A stretch of DNA of 64,000 nucleotides from Hyphomicrobium sp. (lineage in GTDB: Bacteria; Pseudomonadota; Alphaproteobacteria; Rhizobiales; Hyphomicrobiaceae): NCBI GenBank assembly GCA_002928735.1, contig PERL01000003.1, positions 1 to 64,000 of the forward strand, in the 5' to 3' direction. Under the pieces are notes generated by a model. It worked only from the letters and a program-made list of their open reading frames with translations, was not told the origin of the DNA and made no database searches. Both the position numbers and the translations under genes were made by a program. Below are positions 53,519 to 63,319 of the stretch, piece after piece; the stretch's first letter is position 1, and every line of letters starts with the position of its first letter.

Positions 53519-53956
53519 TTACATAATATCGCCGACAACCTCCTCGGGCGAGTATCCGAGCTTCTCCAGCCCTTCTTCGAGATAGTCGGCGAGCAGCGGC
53601 ATGCCGAGGAGATATTTGGACGTCGCGTTGGCACGTTCAGAGCGTGCCGTTTCGATTGCCTCGTCGAACTCTTCGGCTTCGAAGGTGCCGCGGCCGACCC
53701 AGGCGAGGGCTACGAGGGCTGCTTGCTCATCGTCGTTCAATGCGCCGATGAAGCCGGTCAATTCCTCGGCCGTGGGGTCGTCGGCAAAATCTTCGAGTAT
53801 GGCGGCGGGATCTTCCTCGGCGTCGCCTTCGTCGGTGGTGTCGTTCCAGGCGCCGACCTTGGCGCCGTATTCGCGCGCCTTTACGATCACATGACCAACC
53901 TTTTCAGGCGCGATGCCAAAATCGGCAACCGGTTCCGACTGCTCGTGACGTTTCAT
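53519..53956 (-). CDS. DUF3775-domain protein
   Basis: 145 acidic residues. Family pattern: IAPEKVGHVIVKAREYGAKV at the start, then FADDPTAEELTGFIGALNDDEQAALVALAWVGRGTFEAEEFDEAI and NATSKYLLGMPLLADYLEEGLEKLGYS. Small cytoplasmic helical protein of unknown function, common in alphaproteobacteria. Convergent with the redoxin gene. Confidence 0.85.
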   Translation of the reverse strand: MKRHEQSEPVADFGIAPEKVGHVIVKAREYGAKVGAWNDTTDEGDAEEDPAAILEDFADDPTAEELTGFIGALNDDEQAALVALAWVGRGTFEAEEFDEAIETARSERANATSKYLLGMPLLADYLEEGLEKLGYSPEEVVGDIM

Positions 53957-54026
53957 GTTCGGTTCCTCAGTATCGCTCCTGCGAAGCTAACATGCCGGAA
54001 CTGCTCTGAACACAATGTGGCATGGA

Positions 54027-54728
54027 TCAAATTCGAGTGCGTTCGAACTCGGCGCGAATGGCGTCGAACACGGTATGGAACATGGCTTCGGTAAGCCGGC
54101 CGGTGTTGGTGTTGTAGCGTGAGCAGTGGAAACTGTCGAAGAGGGTGAGGGTGGGGCCGACATCGTGGCGTGCACCATGGGCGAAGGGGTAGGCGGACTT
54201 CCGGAGACCGAGCGTGGCGAGGGTCTGGTCGTGGGCGATGCGGCCGAGGGCGAGGATCGCGCGGAGGTTGGGCAGAGCGGCGAGCCGTGCCGCAAAATAG
54301 GGCCGGCAGGTGGCGATTTCTTCGGGCGTCGGCTTGTTTTCCGGGGGGACGCAGCGGACCGCATTGGTGATCATGCAGTCCACGAGTTGGAGACCGTCGC
54401 CGGGGTGAGCAGCGTAGGTTCCCTCAGCGAAGCGATAGTGCAGCAGCGTGCTGTAGAGCAGATCGCCGGCGTAGTCGCCGGTGAAGGGGCGGCCGGTGCG
54501 ATTGGCGCCTTTCAGCCCTGGGGCGAGGCCGACGACGAGGAGGCGTGCCCCGGCCGGACCGAAGGACGGGACGGGCGCGTTGAACCATTCCGGTTCGCTC
54601 GCACGCTGGAGATCAAGAAATCCGGCCAACCGCGGACAGCGCCGGCACGTGCAGGGCGCTTCCGGCGGTGTTTCGGAAGCCGGCGTGGATTGACCGGAAA
54701 GACCGATCGTTTTGACTGGGCGTCGCAT
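54027..54728 (-). CDS. Type-5 uracil-DNA glycosylase (UDGb)
   Basis: 233 residues. Removes uracil and related deaminated bases from DNA. Iron-sulfur-type cysteines C26/C28/C31 region (CTCRRC) and NAVRCVPPENKP; motif A GLAPGLKGANRTGRPFTGDYAG, which marks family 5 (no Asp/Asn general base at the usual place); motif B HCSRYNTNTGRLT. Lies downstream of the NYN-domain gene by 44 bases, same strand. Confidence 0.88.
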   Translation of the reverse strand: MRRPVKTIGLSGQSTPASETPPEAPCTCRRCPRLAGFLDLQRASEPEWFNAPVPSFGPAGARLLVVGLAPGLKGANRTGRPFTGDYAGDLLYSTLLHYRFAEGTYAAHPGDGLQLVDCMITNAVRCVPPENKPTPEEIATCRPYFAARLAALPNLRAILALGRIAHDQTLATLGLRKSAYPFAHGARHDVGPTLTLFDSFHCSRYNTNTGRLTEAMFHTVFDAIRAEFERTRI

Positions 54729-54772
54729 GACGGCCGCTTAGCACGGGCGGCCATGCGATGCCGAGAGCTCAG

Positions 54773-55420
54773 TTAAACTTCTTCTTCGGAGACGTCATAA
54801 TCCTGGAAGGTCGCGCGCGGGCTCGCAGGAGCTGCGCTGGCCGGGGATCGGCCGGCGGTATACGTCCGCGGTTCACGAGCGGGCCGAGCGGACGGATCGC
54901 GGCCGATGACCGTTTCCAAATCGGCCAGATCGATAAACTGGTCGGACTGGCGTCGCAGTTCGTCGGCAACCATGGGCTGCTGCGTCTGGAGGGTGGAAAC
55001 AACGCTGACGCGTTTGCCGCGCTGCTGCAGAGCCACGACGAGCGGGCGGAAATCGCCATCGCCTGAGAAAATGACAATGTGATCAAGGGTATCTGCCAAG
55101 CGCATGGCATCCACGGCCAAGTCGATATCCATGTTGCCCTTGACCTTGCGGCGGCCGCTGGCGTCGGTGAATTCGCGGGTCGGCTTAGTGACCATCGTGA
55201 ACCCGTTGTAGTCGAGCCAATCGATCAATGGGCGGATCGAGGAATACTCCTGATCTTCAGCCAGGGCCGTGTAGTAGAGGGCGCGAACCAGATGACACTT
55301 GCCGCGGAAATGTGTGAGTAAGCGCTTATAGTCTATGTCGAATCCCAGTGCTTTCGACGTCGCGTACAGGTTCGCGCCATCGATGAACAGAGCAACGCGT
55401 TCGTGCTGGTAGAAATGCAT
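54773..55420 (-). CDS. NYN-domain (LabA/DUF88-like) protein
   Basis: 215 residues. PIN-like NYN nuclease fold with acidic metal-site residues in ALFIDGANLYATSK, GNMDIDLAVDAMRLA and VIFSGDGDFRPLVVAL. C-terminal 40 residues are a low-complexity Arg/Ala/Pro tail. Such proteins are probable RNA-processing nucleases; the typical alphaproteobacterial member is encoded near rpoZ and rsh, as here (divergent, 523 bases apart). Confidence 0.88.
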   Translation of the reverse strand: MHFYQHERVALFIDGANLYATSKALGFDIDYKRLLTHFRGKCHLVRALYYTALAEDQEYSSIRPLIDWLDYNGFTMVTKPTREFTDASGRRKVKGNMDIDLAVDAMRLADTLDHIVIFSGDGDFRPLVVALQQRGKRVSVVSTLQTQQPMVADELRRQSDQFIDLADLETVIGRDPSARPAREPRTYTAGRSPASAAPASPRATFQDYDVSEEEV

Positions 55421-55943
55421 TCCTATCGACCCCTATCGCGCGTTGCGCGAGCTTGTTGTTTTTGACTTTTTTGTTTTTGTTGCAGACCGGGATTGAGCTT
55501 CACCGGCGGTCCGTCGACCGTCAACGCGACCTGATGGGTGGCGCGATGATGACCGCTACTCCGAACGCCACCATTGACAACTATAGGCGAACTAGCCGTC
55601 CGAGGCGAGTTTCTTTTATTCCTCGCAGGAATTAATTCCAGCGATCTTAACAATTTATGACGCTTTCAGTTACTCAGCCTGCGTCGCATATGGAGGCTTT
55701 ACCAACGCCTGCTAGCAACCGCCTGCTTGCACAACCCTACGACCTGTGGCACTAAATGGCCGGTTGGCTTGCAGGATGCTGCACGGCCACAATATCGATT
55801 CCGCTTCGGCCACCGGTTCAACGAATCCGCCATATCGGTATCGACACATCGTTATCTACAGGCCAGAGCGGCTATGACCTTCTTATAACGGCGCTGCTCA
55901 TGCTTTTGTTCGTTTCAACTCAAACTACAAGGACTCGCTCAGG
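55421..55943. other. Divergent intergenic region between the NYN gene and rpoZ
   Basis: 523 bases with no convincing gene. It has a T-rich stretch (about 55457-55481), unusual for this GC-rich segment, and a possible -10 (TATAAC, 55884-55889) for rpoZ without a good -35. A small RNA could hide here; I cannot support one. Confidence 0.35.
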
Positions 55944-56375
55944 ATGGCTCGCGTCACCGTTGAAGATTGCGTCGACAAGGTCCAGAACCGGTTCGAGCTT
56001 GTTTTGCTGGCCGCACACCGCGCGCGCAGCATCGCCAACGGTAGCCCGGTCACGATCGACCAGGAGAACGACAAGAATCCCGTGATCGCACTGCGCGAGA
56101 TTGCCGAACAGGCGATTCCGCCAGACGACATGCGCGAGAGCCTGATCCACTCGATCCAGAAGAATGTGGAAGTGGACGAGCCGGAAGCAGGCGCGGCACC
56201 CGTTCTGGCCATCGAGCGGCGCTCGCCCATCCTGGGGCGCGACGATCAGTCGAGCGACACGCAGGTCGACGTGCTGACAGAAGAGCAGCTGCTGCGCGGA
56301 TTGGAAAGCATGACGCCGTCGGAGCCGTCGTCGGCTGGCACGGGTCCGGCAAATCCGCGCGAGCGCGGCCGTTAA
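55944..56375 (+). CDS. rpoZ: RNA polymerase omega subunit
   Basis: 143 residues. [33 protein letters not shown] and [13 protein letters not shown] are the family core, the region that wraps the beta-prime subunit. Residues beyond 85 form an acidic, low-complexity tail common in alphaproteobacteria. Precedes rsh on the same strand, the widely conserved order; omega and ppGpp signalling are functionally linked. Confidence 0.95.
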   Translation: MARVTVEDCVDKVQNRFELVLLAAHRARSIANGSPVTIDQENDKNPVIALREIAEQAIPPDDMRESLIHSIQKNVEVDEPEAGAAPVLAIERRSPILGRDDQSSDTQVDVLTEEQLLRGLESMTPSEPSSAGTGPANPRERGR

Positions 56376-56505
56376 GCCTTTCCCCGGGGCGTTACAACTC
56401 CGGCAACGTCCATGACAATCGCCGCGCGCAGGCCTTATAGAAGGTGTGCCGCGGCGTTTTCGTTTATGCTTCCGTCCACGGCTTTCCGAGGACCCATTCG
56501 CCGCC

Positions 56506-58728
56506 ATGATGCGCCAATACGAACTCGTTGAGCGGGTTCAGAAGTACGATCCGAAAGCCAACGAGGCGCTGCTCAATCGCGCCTATGTCTACGCCATGAA
56601 AGCCCATGGGCATCAAAAGCGGGCGTCGGGCGATCCGTATTTTTCGCATCCGCTCGAAGTGGCCGCCATCCTGACGGATCTGAAACTCGACGACGCGACG
56701 GTCGCGACGGCGCTGTTGCACGACGTGATCGAGGATACGGATGCTACACGGGCCGAGATCGATCAGCTGTTCGGGCCGGAGATCGGCGCGCTGGTCGATG
56801 GGCTGACGAAGATCAAGCGGCTCGATCTTGTTTCCAAGCAGACCGAGCAGGCTGAGAATTTCCGCAAGCTCTTGATCGCGATTTCGACCGACATTCGTGT
56901 GCTGCTCGTGAAGCTCGCCGACCGGCTGCACAACATGCGCACGCTGGAGCACATGAAGCCCGGCAGCCGGCAGCGCATTTCGGAAGAGACGCTCGATATC
57001 TATGCGCCGCTAGCTGGGCGCATGGGCATGCAGGCGATCCGCGACGAACTGGAAGACCATGCGTTTCGCTGGCTGCATCCGGACGCCTACAAGGCGGTCA
57101 CCGACAAGCTTGCGGAATTGCGCGCCAAGAATGAAGGGCTTGTCGAGGAGATCGAAGGCGCGCTGAAGGCCAAGCTCGTGGAAGCCGGGATCGATGCCAG
57201 CGTGTCGGGGCGGGAGAAGAAGCCGTATTCGATCTGGCGCAAGATGACGAACAAGCAGATTTCGCTGGAGCAATTGTCGGACATCTATGCCTTCCGACTG
57301 ACGGCCAAGGACATTGCGGACTGCTATCGCGCGCTGGGCGTGGCGCATACGACGTGGCGGGCGGTGCCGGGGCGGTTCAAGGATTACATCTCGACGCCGA
57401 AGCAGAACAATTATCAGTCGATCCACACGACGGTGGTCGGGCCGCGCCATCAGCGCGTGGAGCTGCAAATCCGCACGCATTTGATGCATCAAGTGGCCGA
57501 ATACGGTGTGGCAGCGCATTCGCTGTACAAGGATATGACCAAGGGGGCGATTGCGGCGGGTTCGATGACGTCGCTCGATGACAAAGAGCATGGGCCCTAC
57601 GTGTGGCTGCGCCGGATGGTGGAGACGCTGCTGGAGGGATCGAATCCGGAAGAGTTTCTGGAGCACACCAAGCTCGAACTATTCCAAGACCAGGTATTCT
57701 GCTTCACGCCAAAGGGGCGGCTCATTGCGCTGCCGCGCGGGGCGACGCCGCTCGACTTTGCGTATGCCGTGCATACGGATGTGGGCAATGCGGCGGTGGG
57801 GGCCTACGTCAACGGCCGGCATGTTCCGATCGACACGCGGTTGCGCAATGGCGATGAGGTGGAAATCCGGACGTCGAAGGGGCATGTGCCGCCGGCGGCG
57901 TGGGAAAGCCTGTGCGTGACGGGGCGCGCGCAGAGCGCCATCCGACGGGCGGCGCGCGAAGCAGTGCGGCGGCAGTATGTGGAATTGGGCCGGCGGTTGG
58001 CATCGGCGGCGTTCGATGCGGCGCGGGTTGCCTACTCGGACGATGCAGTCAAACGTGTGCTGTCCAAATTCTCCCAAAAATCGATTGATGAATTGCTGGC
58101 GGCGGTGGCGCGTGGGGAGTTGGCGGCGGGGGATGTGTTGAAGGCGGTGGCGCCGGAGGCGGTGCAGGCGGCGGCGACGCAGAGTGTGTTGGAGAACCCG
58201 CTGAAGGGTTGGCTCGATCTGACGAAGGTGTCGGGGTTGCGGGTCAGGGCGCCGGCGCCGGGCGCGCCGACGGGGCAATTGTCGTCGGCCATCGCGCTCA
58301 AGGGGCTCAAGGACGATGTGCCGGTGATCTTCGAAGAAGGTGGCGCGGTGCCGGGCGACCGTATCGTCGGCGTGCTCGAACCGGGCACGGGCATCCGGAT
58401 TTTCCAGATTCATTCGCCGCAGTTGCAGGCCTACGAGCACCAGCGCTGGATCGACATGTCCTGGGACATCGATCCGGAGAAGCAAGAGCGGTTTCCGGCC
58501 AGGCTCAGCGTGACGGCGCCGAACCGGCCGGGCACTCTGGCTGCAATCGCGGACGTGATCGGCGGGGCGGAAGGTAATATTGACAACCTTAAAATGATCC
58601 GGCGCGCGTCCGATTTCACGGAATTGCGTATCGAGGTGGAGGTGTTCGATCTGGCGCATCTCAACCGCATCATCGCGGGATTGCGGCAGACCGACATCGT
58701 CAGCAAGGTCGAGCGCGTTTTCGAATAG
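56506..58728 (+). CDS. rsh: Bifunctional (p)ppGpp synthetase/hydrolase
   Basis: 740 residues from the ATG at 56506; the open frame upstream adds 20 unlikely residues. Hydrolase domain with H48 (YFSHPLEVA) and H72-D73 (LLHDVIEDT) intact; synthetase domain with RFKDYISTPKQNNYQSIHTTVVG; TGS domain (VFCFTPKGRLIALPRGATPLDFAYAVHTDVG); C-terminal ACT domain (SVTAPNRPGTLAAIADVIGGAEGNIDNLKM). Both activities should be present, as in the single Rsh enzyme of alphaproteobacteria, which runs the stringent response. Confidence 0.95.
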   Translation: MMRQYELVERVQKYDPKANEALLNRAYVYAMKAHGHQKRASGDPYFSHPLEVAAILTDLKLDDATVATALLHDVIEDTDATRAEIDQLFGPEIGALVDGLTKIKRLDLVSKQTEQAENFRKLLIAISTDIRVLLVKLADRLHNMRTLEHMKPGSRQRISEETLDIYAPLAGRMGMQAIRDELEDHAFRWLHPDAYKAVTDKLAELRAKNEGLVEEIEGALKAKLVEAGIDASVSGREKKPYSIWRKMTNKQISLEQLSDIYAFRLTAKDIADCYRALGVAHTTWRAVPGRFKDYISTPKQNNYQSIHTTVVGPRHQRVELQIRTHLMHQVAEYGVAAHSLYKDMTKGAIAAGSMTSLDDKEHGPYVWLRRMVETLLEGSNPEEFLEHTKLELFQDQVFCFTPKGRLIALPRGATPLDFAYAVHTDVGNAAVGAYVNGRHVPIDTRLRNGDEVEIRTSKGHVPPAAWESLCVTGRAQSAIRRAAREAVRRQYVELGRRLASAAFDAARVAYSDDAVKRVLSKFSQKSIDELLAAVARGELAAGDVLKAVAPEAVQAAATQSVLENPLKGWLDLTKVSGLRVRAPAPGAPTGQLSSAIALKGLKDDVPVIFEEGGAVPGDRIVGVLEPGTGIRIFQIHSPQLQAYEHQRWIDMSWDIDPEKQERFPARLSVTAPNRPGTLAAIADVIGGAEGNIDNLKMIRRASDFTELRIEVEVFDLAHLNRIIAGLRQTDIVSKVERVFE

Positions 58729-58779
58729 GCGCAGCCGGCGTCATCTGCGCCGAACGAGAAAGAACCGACAGGGATCGTC

Positions 58780-59568
58780 ATGGGCAACGCGCACGCCAGT
58801 TCCAGTTTTCTGCGTCTCGGGGTCAACATCGATCACGTGGCGACCATTCGAAACGCGCGCGGGGGACGCCATCCCGATCCGCTGCGGGCGGCGCATCTGG
58901 CGGTGGAAGCGGGTGCCGACGGGATCACGGCGCATTTGCGCGAAGACCGGCGGCATATCTCCGATAGCGACATCGCACGATTGAAGGCGGAGTTGACGCG
59001 GCCGCTCAACCTGGAGATGGCGGCGACGGATGAGATGCTGGCGATTGCGCTGCGGCACGTTCCCAACGCCTGCTGCCTCGTGCCGGAGCGGCGCGAGGAG
59101 CGGACCACCGAAGGCGGACTCGACGTCATTCGCGGCGGTGAGCCACTGAAGAAGATCGTGCACAGCCTGCGCGATGCGGGCATCCGCGTGTCGCTGTTCA
59201 TTGAAGCGGACGCGCGGGCGATCGAGGCGTCGGCCAAGATCGGGGCCGACATCGTTGAATTGCACACAGGGCAATATTGCGAGCGGGCGCTGGAGGACGA
59301 CGCGAAGGGGATCGCAAAGGAAGTTGAGCGGTTGCGCGCGGCTGCGGTTCTCGCCGACCAGGCCGGACTTGAGGTTCATGCGGGACACGGGCTCACTTAC
59401 AATACCGTGGCCGCGGTGGCGCGCATGCCCCCGATCGTGGAACTCAACATCGGACATTTTCTCATTGGGGAGGCTATTTTCGGCGGACTGCACTCGGCCA
59501 TCCGTCATATGCGCACGTTGATGGATCAGGCGCGCGCCGAGCCTAAGCGTCCCGTGGCGGCGCAATGA
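58780..59568 (+). CDS. pdxJ: Pyridoxine 5'-phosphate synthase
   Basis: 262 residues. Makes pyridoxine phosphate from 1-deoxyxylulose 5-phosphate and 3-amino-2-oxopropyl phosphate. [48 protein letters not shown] and [16 protein letters not shown] are typical. The stop overlaps the acpS start by four bases (ATGA). Confidence 0.97.
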   Translation: MGNAHASSSFLRLGVNIDHVATIRNARGGRHPDPLRAAHLAVEAGADGITAHLREDRRHISDSDIARLKAELTRPLNLEMAATDEMLAIALRHVPNACCLVPERREERTTEGGLDVIRGGEPLKKIVHSLRDAGIRVSLFIEADARAIEASAKIGADIVELHTGQYCERALEDDAKGIAKEVERLRAAAVLADQAGLEVHAGHGLTYNTVAAVARMPPIVELNIGHFLIGEAIFGGLHSAIRHMRTLMDQARAEPKRPVAAQ

Positions 59569-59981
59569 TCATCGGGATCGGCAACGACATCATCGATATC
59601 CGCCGGGTCGAGAAGACACTGGCACGGTTCGGTGATCGGTTTCTGTCGCGGGTCTTCACGGATATCGAACGGGCAAAATCGGACCGCAGGGCGCAGCGGG
59701 CGGCTTCCTATGCCAAGCGGTTTGCGGCAAAGGAGGCATGCGCGAAGGCATTGGGAACGGGGCTAAGACAAGGCGTTTACTGGCGGGACATGGGCGTCGT
59801 TAATCTGCCCAGCGGCCGGCCAACCTTGAAATTGACGGGCGGTGCTGCGGCGCATTTGGCCCGATTGACACCGGACGGCTACGAGGCGCGCATCGATTTA
59901 ACGATCACAGATGATTATCCGCTGGCGGAAGCCGTTGTAATCATTTCCTGTCTTGCCTCCAAAGCCGAGCTGCGCGGCTAG
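59565..59981 (+). CDS. acpS: Holo-[acyl-carrier-protein] synthase
   Basis: 138 residues. Transfers phosphopantetheine from CoA to [35 protein letters not shown] and [18 protein letters not shown] carry the Mg-binding Asp and Glu. Coupled to pdxJ by a 4-base overlap, as in many proteobacteria. Confidence 0.96.
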   Translation: MIIGIGNDIIDIRRVEKTLARFGDRFLSRVFTDIERAKSDRRAQRAASYAKRFAAKEACAKALGTGLRQGVYWRDMGVVNLPSGRPTLKLTGGAAAHLARLTPDGYEARIDLTITDDYPLAEAVVIISCLASKAELRG

Positions 59982-60105
59982 GGGCGGGGCGCTGACCGGC
60001 GGATTGCCTCGATTTGCGCGGAGAACAGCTAAAAGGTATAGCGAGCCCCTGATTTACGCGTCTGGCGAAGCGGGGCACCCGTTGGCCGGCGGCATTGGAG
60101 AGAAC

Positions 60106-60876
60106 ATGGCGTCCAATTCGAATGCGCGGTCGTCGCGCTATTACGGGATGCGGGATACCTTCGTGGTGGTCCTGCAGGCCCTCGCGATCGCGCTGTTCGT
60201 GCGGGTGTTCTTTTACCAGCCCTTCAACATCCCGTCGGGGTCGATGAAGGAGACGCTGCTCGTTGGCGACTACCTCTTCGTCTCGAAGCTCTCTTATGGC
60301 TACAGCAAATATTCGTTCCCGTTTTCGCCGGACCTTTTCTCGGGGCGGATTTTTGCGTCCACGCCCGAGCGGGGCGATGTGGCGGTTTTCAAGCTGCCGC
60401 GCGATAATTCGACGGACTACATCAAGCGCGTGATCGGGCTGCCGGGCGATGAAATCGAAGTGCGCGGCGGGCAGCTTGTGATCAATGGCACGCCGGTGCC
60501 GAAGGTGGAAAAGGGGACATCAAAAACCGTCGATGATGACGGGCTGCCGATCGACATTCCCTCATTCACCGAAACGCTTCCGAATGGCGTGACGTATACA
60601 GTGCTCGATGCGCAGCAGAACGGGCCGTTCGATAACGTCGGGCCGTACAAAGTGCCGGACGGCCACTACTTCATGATGGGCGACAACCGCGACAACTCGA
60701 CGGACAGCCGGGCGCAGCGCGCAGTGGGCTACGTGCCGTTTGAGAACTTCGTTGGGCGTGCGGAGATCATCTTCTTCTCGGCGGCCGTCGACGAACCCGA
60801 TGCGCTGAACTGGACGAGCCCATGGACGTGGCCGTTCGACGTGCGCTGGAGCCGGTTCTTTAATCTCGTGCGCTGA
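60106..60876 (+). CDS. lepB: Signal peptidase I
   Basis: 256 residues from the ATG at 60106 (GGAGAGAAC directly upstream). Serine/lysine protease removing signal peptides at the inner membrane. One N-terminal membrane helix (FVVVLQALAIALFVRVFFY), catalytic S46 (NIPSGSMKETL), catalytic K107 (DYIKRVIGLPGD), and the GHYFMMGDNRDNSTDSR box. Starts the lepB-rnc-era-recO run. Confidence 0.96.
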   Translation: MASNSNARSSRYYGMRDTFVVVLQALAIALFVRVFFYQPFNIPSGSMKETLLVGDYLFVSKLSYGYSKYSFPFSPDLFSGRIFASTPERGDVAVFKLPRDNSTDYIKRVIGLPGDEIEVRGGQLVINGTPVPKVEKGTSKTVDDDGLPIDIPSFTETLPNGVTYTVLDAQQNGPFDNVGPYKVPDGHYFMMGDNRDNSTDSRAQRAVGYVPFENFVGRAEIIFFSAAVDEPDALNWTSPWTWPFDVRWSRFFNLVR

Positions 60877-60886
60877 CGGAGCAGAG

Positions 60887-61600
60887 GTGTTCAAGGCGCG
60901 CAAATATAAGGACCTGGAGCAGAAGCTCGGCTACAAGTTCAAACGTGAACAGTCCCTGGAGTGCGCGCTCACGCATGCAAGCGTGCGCGGGGGCAAGGCG
61001 GTCAGGGCCGACAACGAACGCCTCGAATTCGTCGGCGACCGGGTGCTGGGGCTCGCGATTGCCGGCTTTTTGAATGCGACATTTCCTTTGGCGAAGGAAG
61101 GCGAGCTGGCGCGGCGCTACAATAGCCTCGTTCGAGGCGAGACCTGCGCGCGGATCGGGCGAGAACTGGGAATTGGGCCGCGTCTCGTTTTGTCGGATGC
61201 GGAGTCATCTTCGGGCGGACGTGATAAGGATACGATCTTGGCTGATGCGGTCGAGGCCATCCTCGGCGCGATCTTTATTGAAGCTGGGTTCGATACGGCG
61301 CGGGATGTCGTGTTGCGTCTGTGGGCCGACTTATTGACGGATCAGAAGCCGCAGATGGTGGCGGCCGATCCCAAGACAGCGTTGCAGGAATGGGCGCAGG
61401 GGCGCGGATTGAGCCTGCCGCAGTATTCGGTCGTGTCGCGCGAGGGGCCGGATCACGCGCCGATGTTCACGGCGGAAGTCCGGATCAAGTCGCTCGAACC
61501 GGCGCGCGGCGAAGGCGCCTCGAAGCGGCTGGCCGAGCAGGCGGCGGCGGCAAGTTTGTTGGAGCGTGAAGGCGTGATCGAACGGAGCAGACATGGGTGA
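60887..61600 (+). CDS. rnc: Ribonuclease III
   Basis: 237 residues from a GTG codon, preceded by GGAGCAGAG. Double-strand-specific RNase for rRNA and regulatory RNA processing. Metal-site residues in NERLEFVGDRVLGLAI and DTILADAVEAILGAIFIE; double-stranded RNA-binding domain at the C-terminus (PKTALQEWAQGRGLSLPQYSVV). Its end overlaps era by eight bases. Confidence 0.96.
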   Translation: MFKARKYKDLEQKLGYKFKREQSLECALTHASVRGGKAVRADNERLEFVGDRVLGLAIAGFLNATFPLAKEGELARRYNSLVRGETCARIGRELGIGPRLVLSDAESSSGGRDKDTILADAVEAILGAIFIEAGFDTARDVVLRLWADLLTDQKPQMVAADPKTALQEWAQGRGLSLPQYSVVSREGPDHAPMFTAEVRIKSLEPARGEGASKRLAEQAAAASLLEREGVIERSRHG

Positions 61601-62549
61601 CGCTGGGGCTGACAATTCAAAAGAGCAGCCTGTTGGCGGAAGCGGCGCGGGCGAGACGCGATGCGGGTTTGTTGCTGTGATCGGTGCGCCCAACGCGGGC
61701 AAGTCGACGCTTGTCAATCAGATGGTCGGCGCGAAGGTGTCGATCGTTTCGCACAAGGTGCAGACGACGCGGGTGCCGCTGCGCGGAATTGCGATCGAGG
61801 GTAAAAGCCAGCTCGTTTTCATCGATACTCCGGGCATCTTCAGGCCGAAGCGCCGGCTCGACCGGGCGATGGTTGAGGCGGCCTGGGGTGGGGCGCACGA
61901 TGCCGATATCGTGGTCATGCTCGTCGATGCGGCTAAGGGCATCGAAGAGGATCTGGAGCGCATCCTAGCGAAACTTGCGGATGCGCCGCATGCGAAAATC
62001 CTTGTGCTCAACAAGGTCGATCGGGTGAGCGATAAGGATCGCTTGCTGCCGTTGATCGCGCGGCTGTCGGACAAGCAGACGTTTGACCGGGTGTTTTTAA
62101 TCTCGGCGCTGGATGGCAATGGCGTTGCCGATCTCAAGCGGTATCTGGCGGAGCGGATGCCGCTGGGGCCGTGGCACTATCCGGAAGACGAGATTTCGGA
62201 TGCACCGCTGCGGATGCTGGCGTCGGAACTGACGCGGGAGAAGATCTACGAATATCTCCACGAGGAATTGCCTTATTCGACGACGGTGGAGACGACCGAT
62301 TGGAAGACGTTCAAGAACGGGTCGGTGCGGATCGAGCAGACGATCTATGTGGAGCGGGACAGCCAGAAGGCGATCGTGCTCGGCAAGAAAGGCCAGACGA
62401 TCAAGCGGATTTCCAGCGAATCGCGCAACGAACTGGCGAAGATCCTCGAACATGACGTTCACCTTTTCCTGTTCGTGAAGGTGCGCGAAAACTGGGGCAG
62501 CGATCCGGAGCGGTATCGCGAGATGGGCCTCGATTTTCCAAAGGACTGA
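61593..62549 (+). CDS. era: GTPase Era
   Basis: 318 residues. Ribosome-assembly GTPase that binds the 16S rRNA 3' end. G1 GAPNAGKST (31-39), G3 DTPGIF, G4 NKVD; C-terminal KH domain with VERDSQKAIVLGKKGQTIKRISSESR. A 25-residue polar N-terminal extension is present. Overlaps rnc by eight bases. Confidence 0.97.
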   Translation: MGDAGADNSKEQPVGGSGAGETRCGFVAVIGAPNAGKSTLVNQMVGAKVSIVSHKVQTTRVPLRGIAIEGKSQLVFIDTPGIFRPKRRLDRAMVEAAWGGAHDADIVVMLVDAAKGIEEDLERILAKLADAPHAKILVLNKVDRVSDKDRLLPLIARLSDKQTFDRVFLISALDGNGVADLKRYLAERMPLGPWHYPEDEISDAPLRMLASELTREKIYEYLHEELPYSTTVETTDWKTFKNGSVRIEQTIYVERDSQKAIVLGKKGQTIKRISSESRNELAKILEHDVHLFLFVKVRENWGSDPERYREMGLDFPKD

Positions 62550-62592
62550 ATGCTGCTTGCGTTCACGTTCCGCCGCCCGTTAAGGCTCGCCC

Positions 62593-63315
62593 ATGGAATG
62601 GTCGGACGAAGCAATCATCCTCAGTGTGCGGGCGCACGGCGAAACCGCGGCCGTCGTCGATCTGTTCACGAGGTCGCATGGGCGGCACGCGGGGCTGGTG
62701 CATGGCGGGCGATCGCGGAAAGCACGCCCGACGCTGCAGATGGGCAATCACGTGGATGCGACCTGGAAGGCGCGTTTGTCCGAGCATCTGGGCCACATGA
62801 CGGTAGAGCTCAGGCGCGGATATGCGGCCTCCGCCATGGAGGACGCGGCAGCGCTGTCTGGGCTGACGTCACTGTGTGCACTGGCGCGGCTGTTGCCGGA
62901 GCGCGATCCGCACCCGGCGCTTTATGAAGTGACGCTCTTCGTGTTGAGCTTTCTCGACGATCCAACGGTGTGGCCGGCGCTAATGGTGCGCTGGGAGTTG
63001 GCACTGCTGCAGGAATTGGGATTTGGGTTGGACTTGTCGGCGTGCGCGGCGACGGGGGGCAATGATCAGCTGATCTACGTGTCGCCGAAGTCGGGCCGAG
63101 CAGTATCGGCTTCGGCGGGGGAGCCTTACAAGGATCGGCTGCTGGCGCTGCCGCAGTTCCTGACGTCGGCGCGGGACCGGCATGCGACACGGGAGGATGT
63201 CGAGGCGGGGTTTGCGCTGACGGGGTACTTTCTGGAGCAGCGGGTGCTGGCGCCGAAGGGCGATACCCTGCCCGAGTCGCGGTCGCGGATCATGACGCAC
63301 ATCGAGCGGACTTAG
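62593..63315 (+). CDS. recO: DNA repair protein RecO
   Basis: 240 residues. Binds single-stranded DNA-binding protein and acts with RecR (encoded at 12844) to load RecA. N-terminal OB fold (MEWSDEAIILSVRAHGETAAVVDLFTRSHGRHAGLVHGG) and C-terminal helical domain with YEVTLFVLSFLDDPTVWPALMVRWELALLQELGFGLDLSACAATG, the alphaproteobacterial form with few zinc cysteines. Last of the lepB-rnc-era-recO run. Confidence 0.95.
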   Translation: MEWSDEAIILSVRAHGETAAVVDLFTRSHGRHAGLVHGGRSRKARPTLQMGNHVDATWKARLSEHLGHMTVELRRGYAASAMEDAAALSGLTSLCALARLLPERDPHPALYEVTLFVLSFLDDPTVWPALMVRWELALLQELGFGLDLSACAATGGNDQLIYVSPKSGRAVSASAGEPYKDRLLALPQFLTSARDRHATREDVEAGFALTGYFLEQRVLAPKGDTLPESRSRIMTHIERT

Positions 63316-63319
63316 TGGC

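Noticed and set aside
55421-55943. tmRNA or 6S RNA in the region upstream of rpoZ
   Set aside because: None of the tmRNA acceptor/tag elements or the 6S bubble could be recognised.
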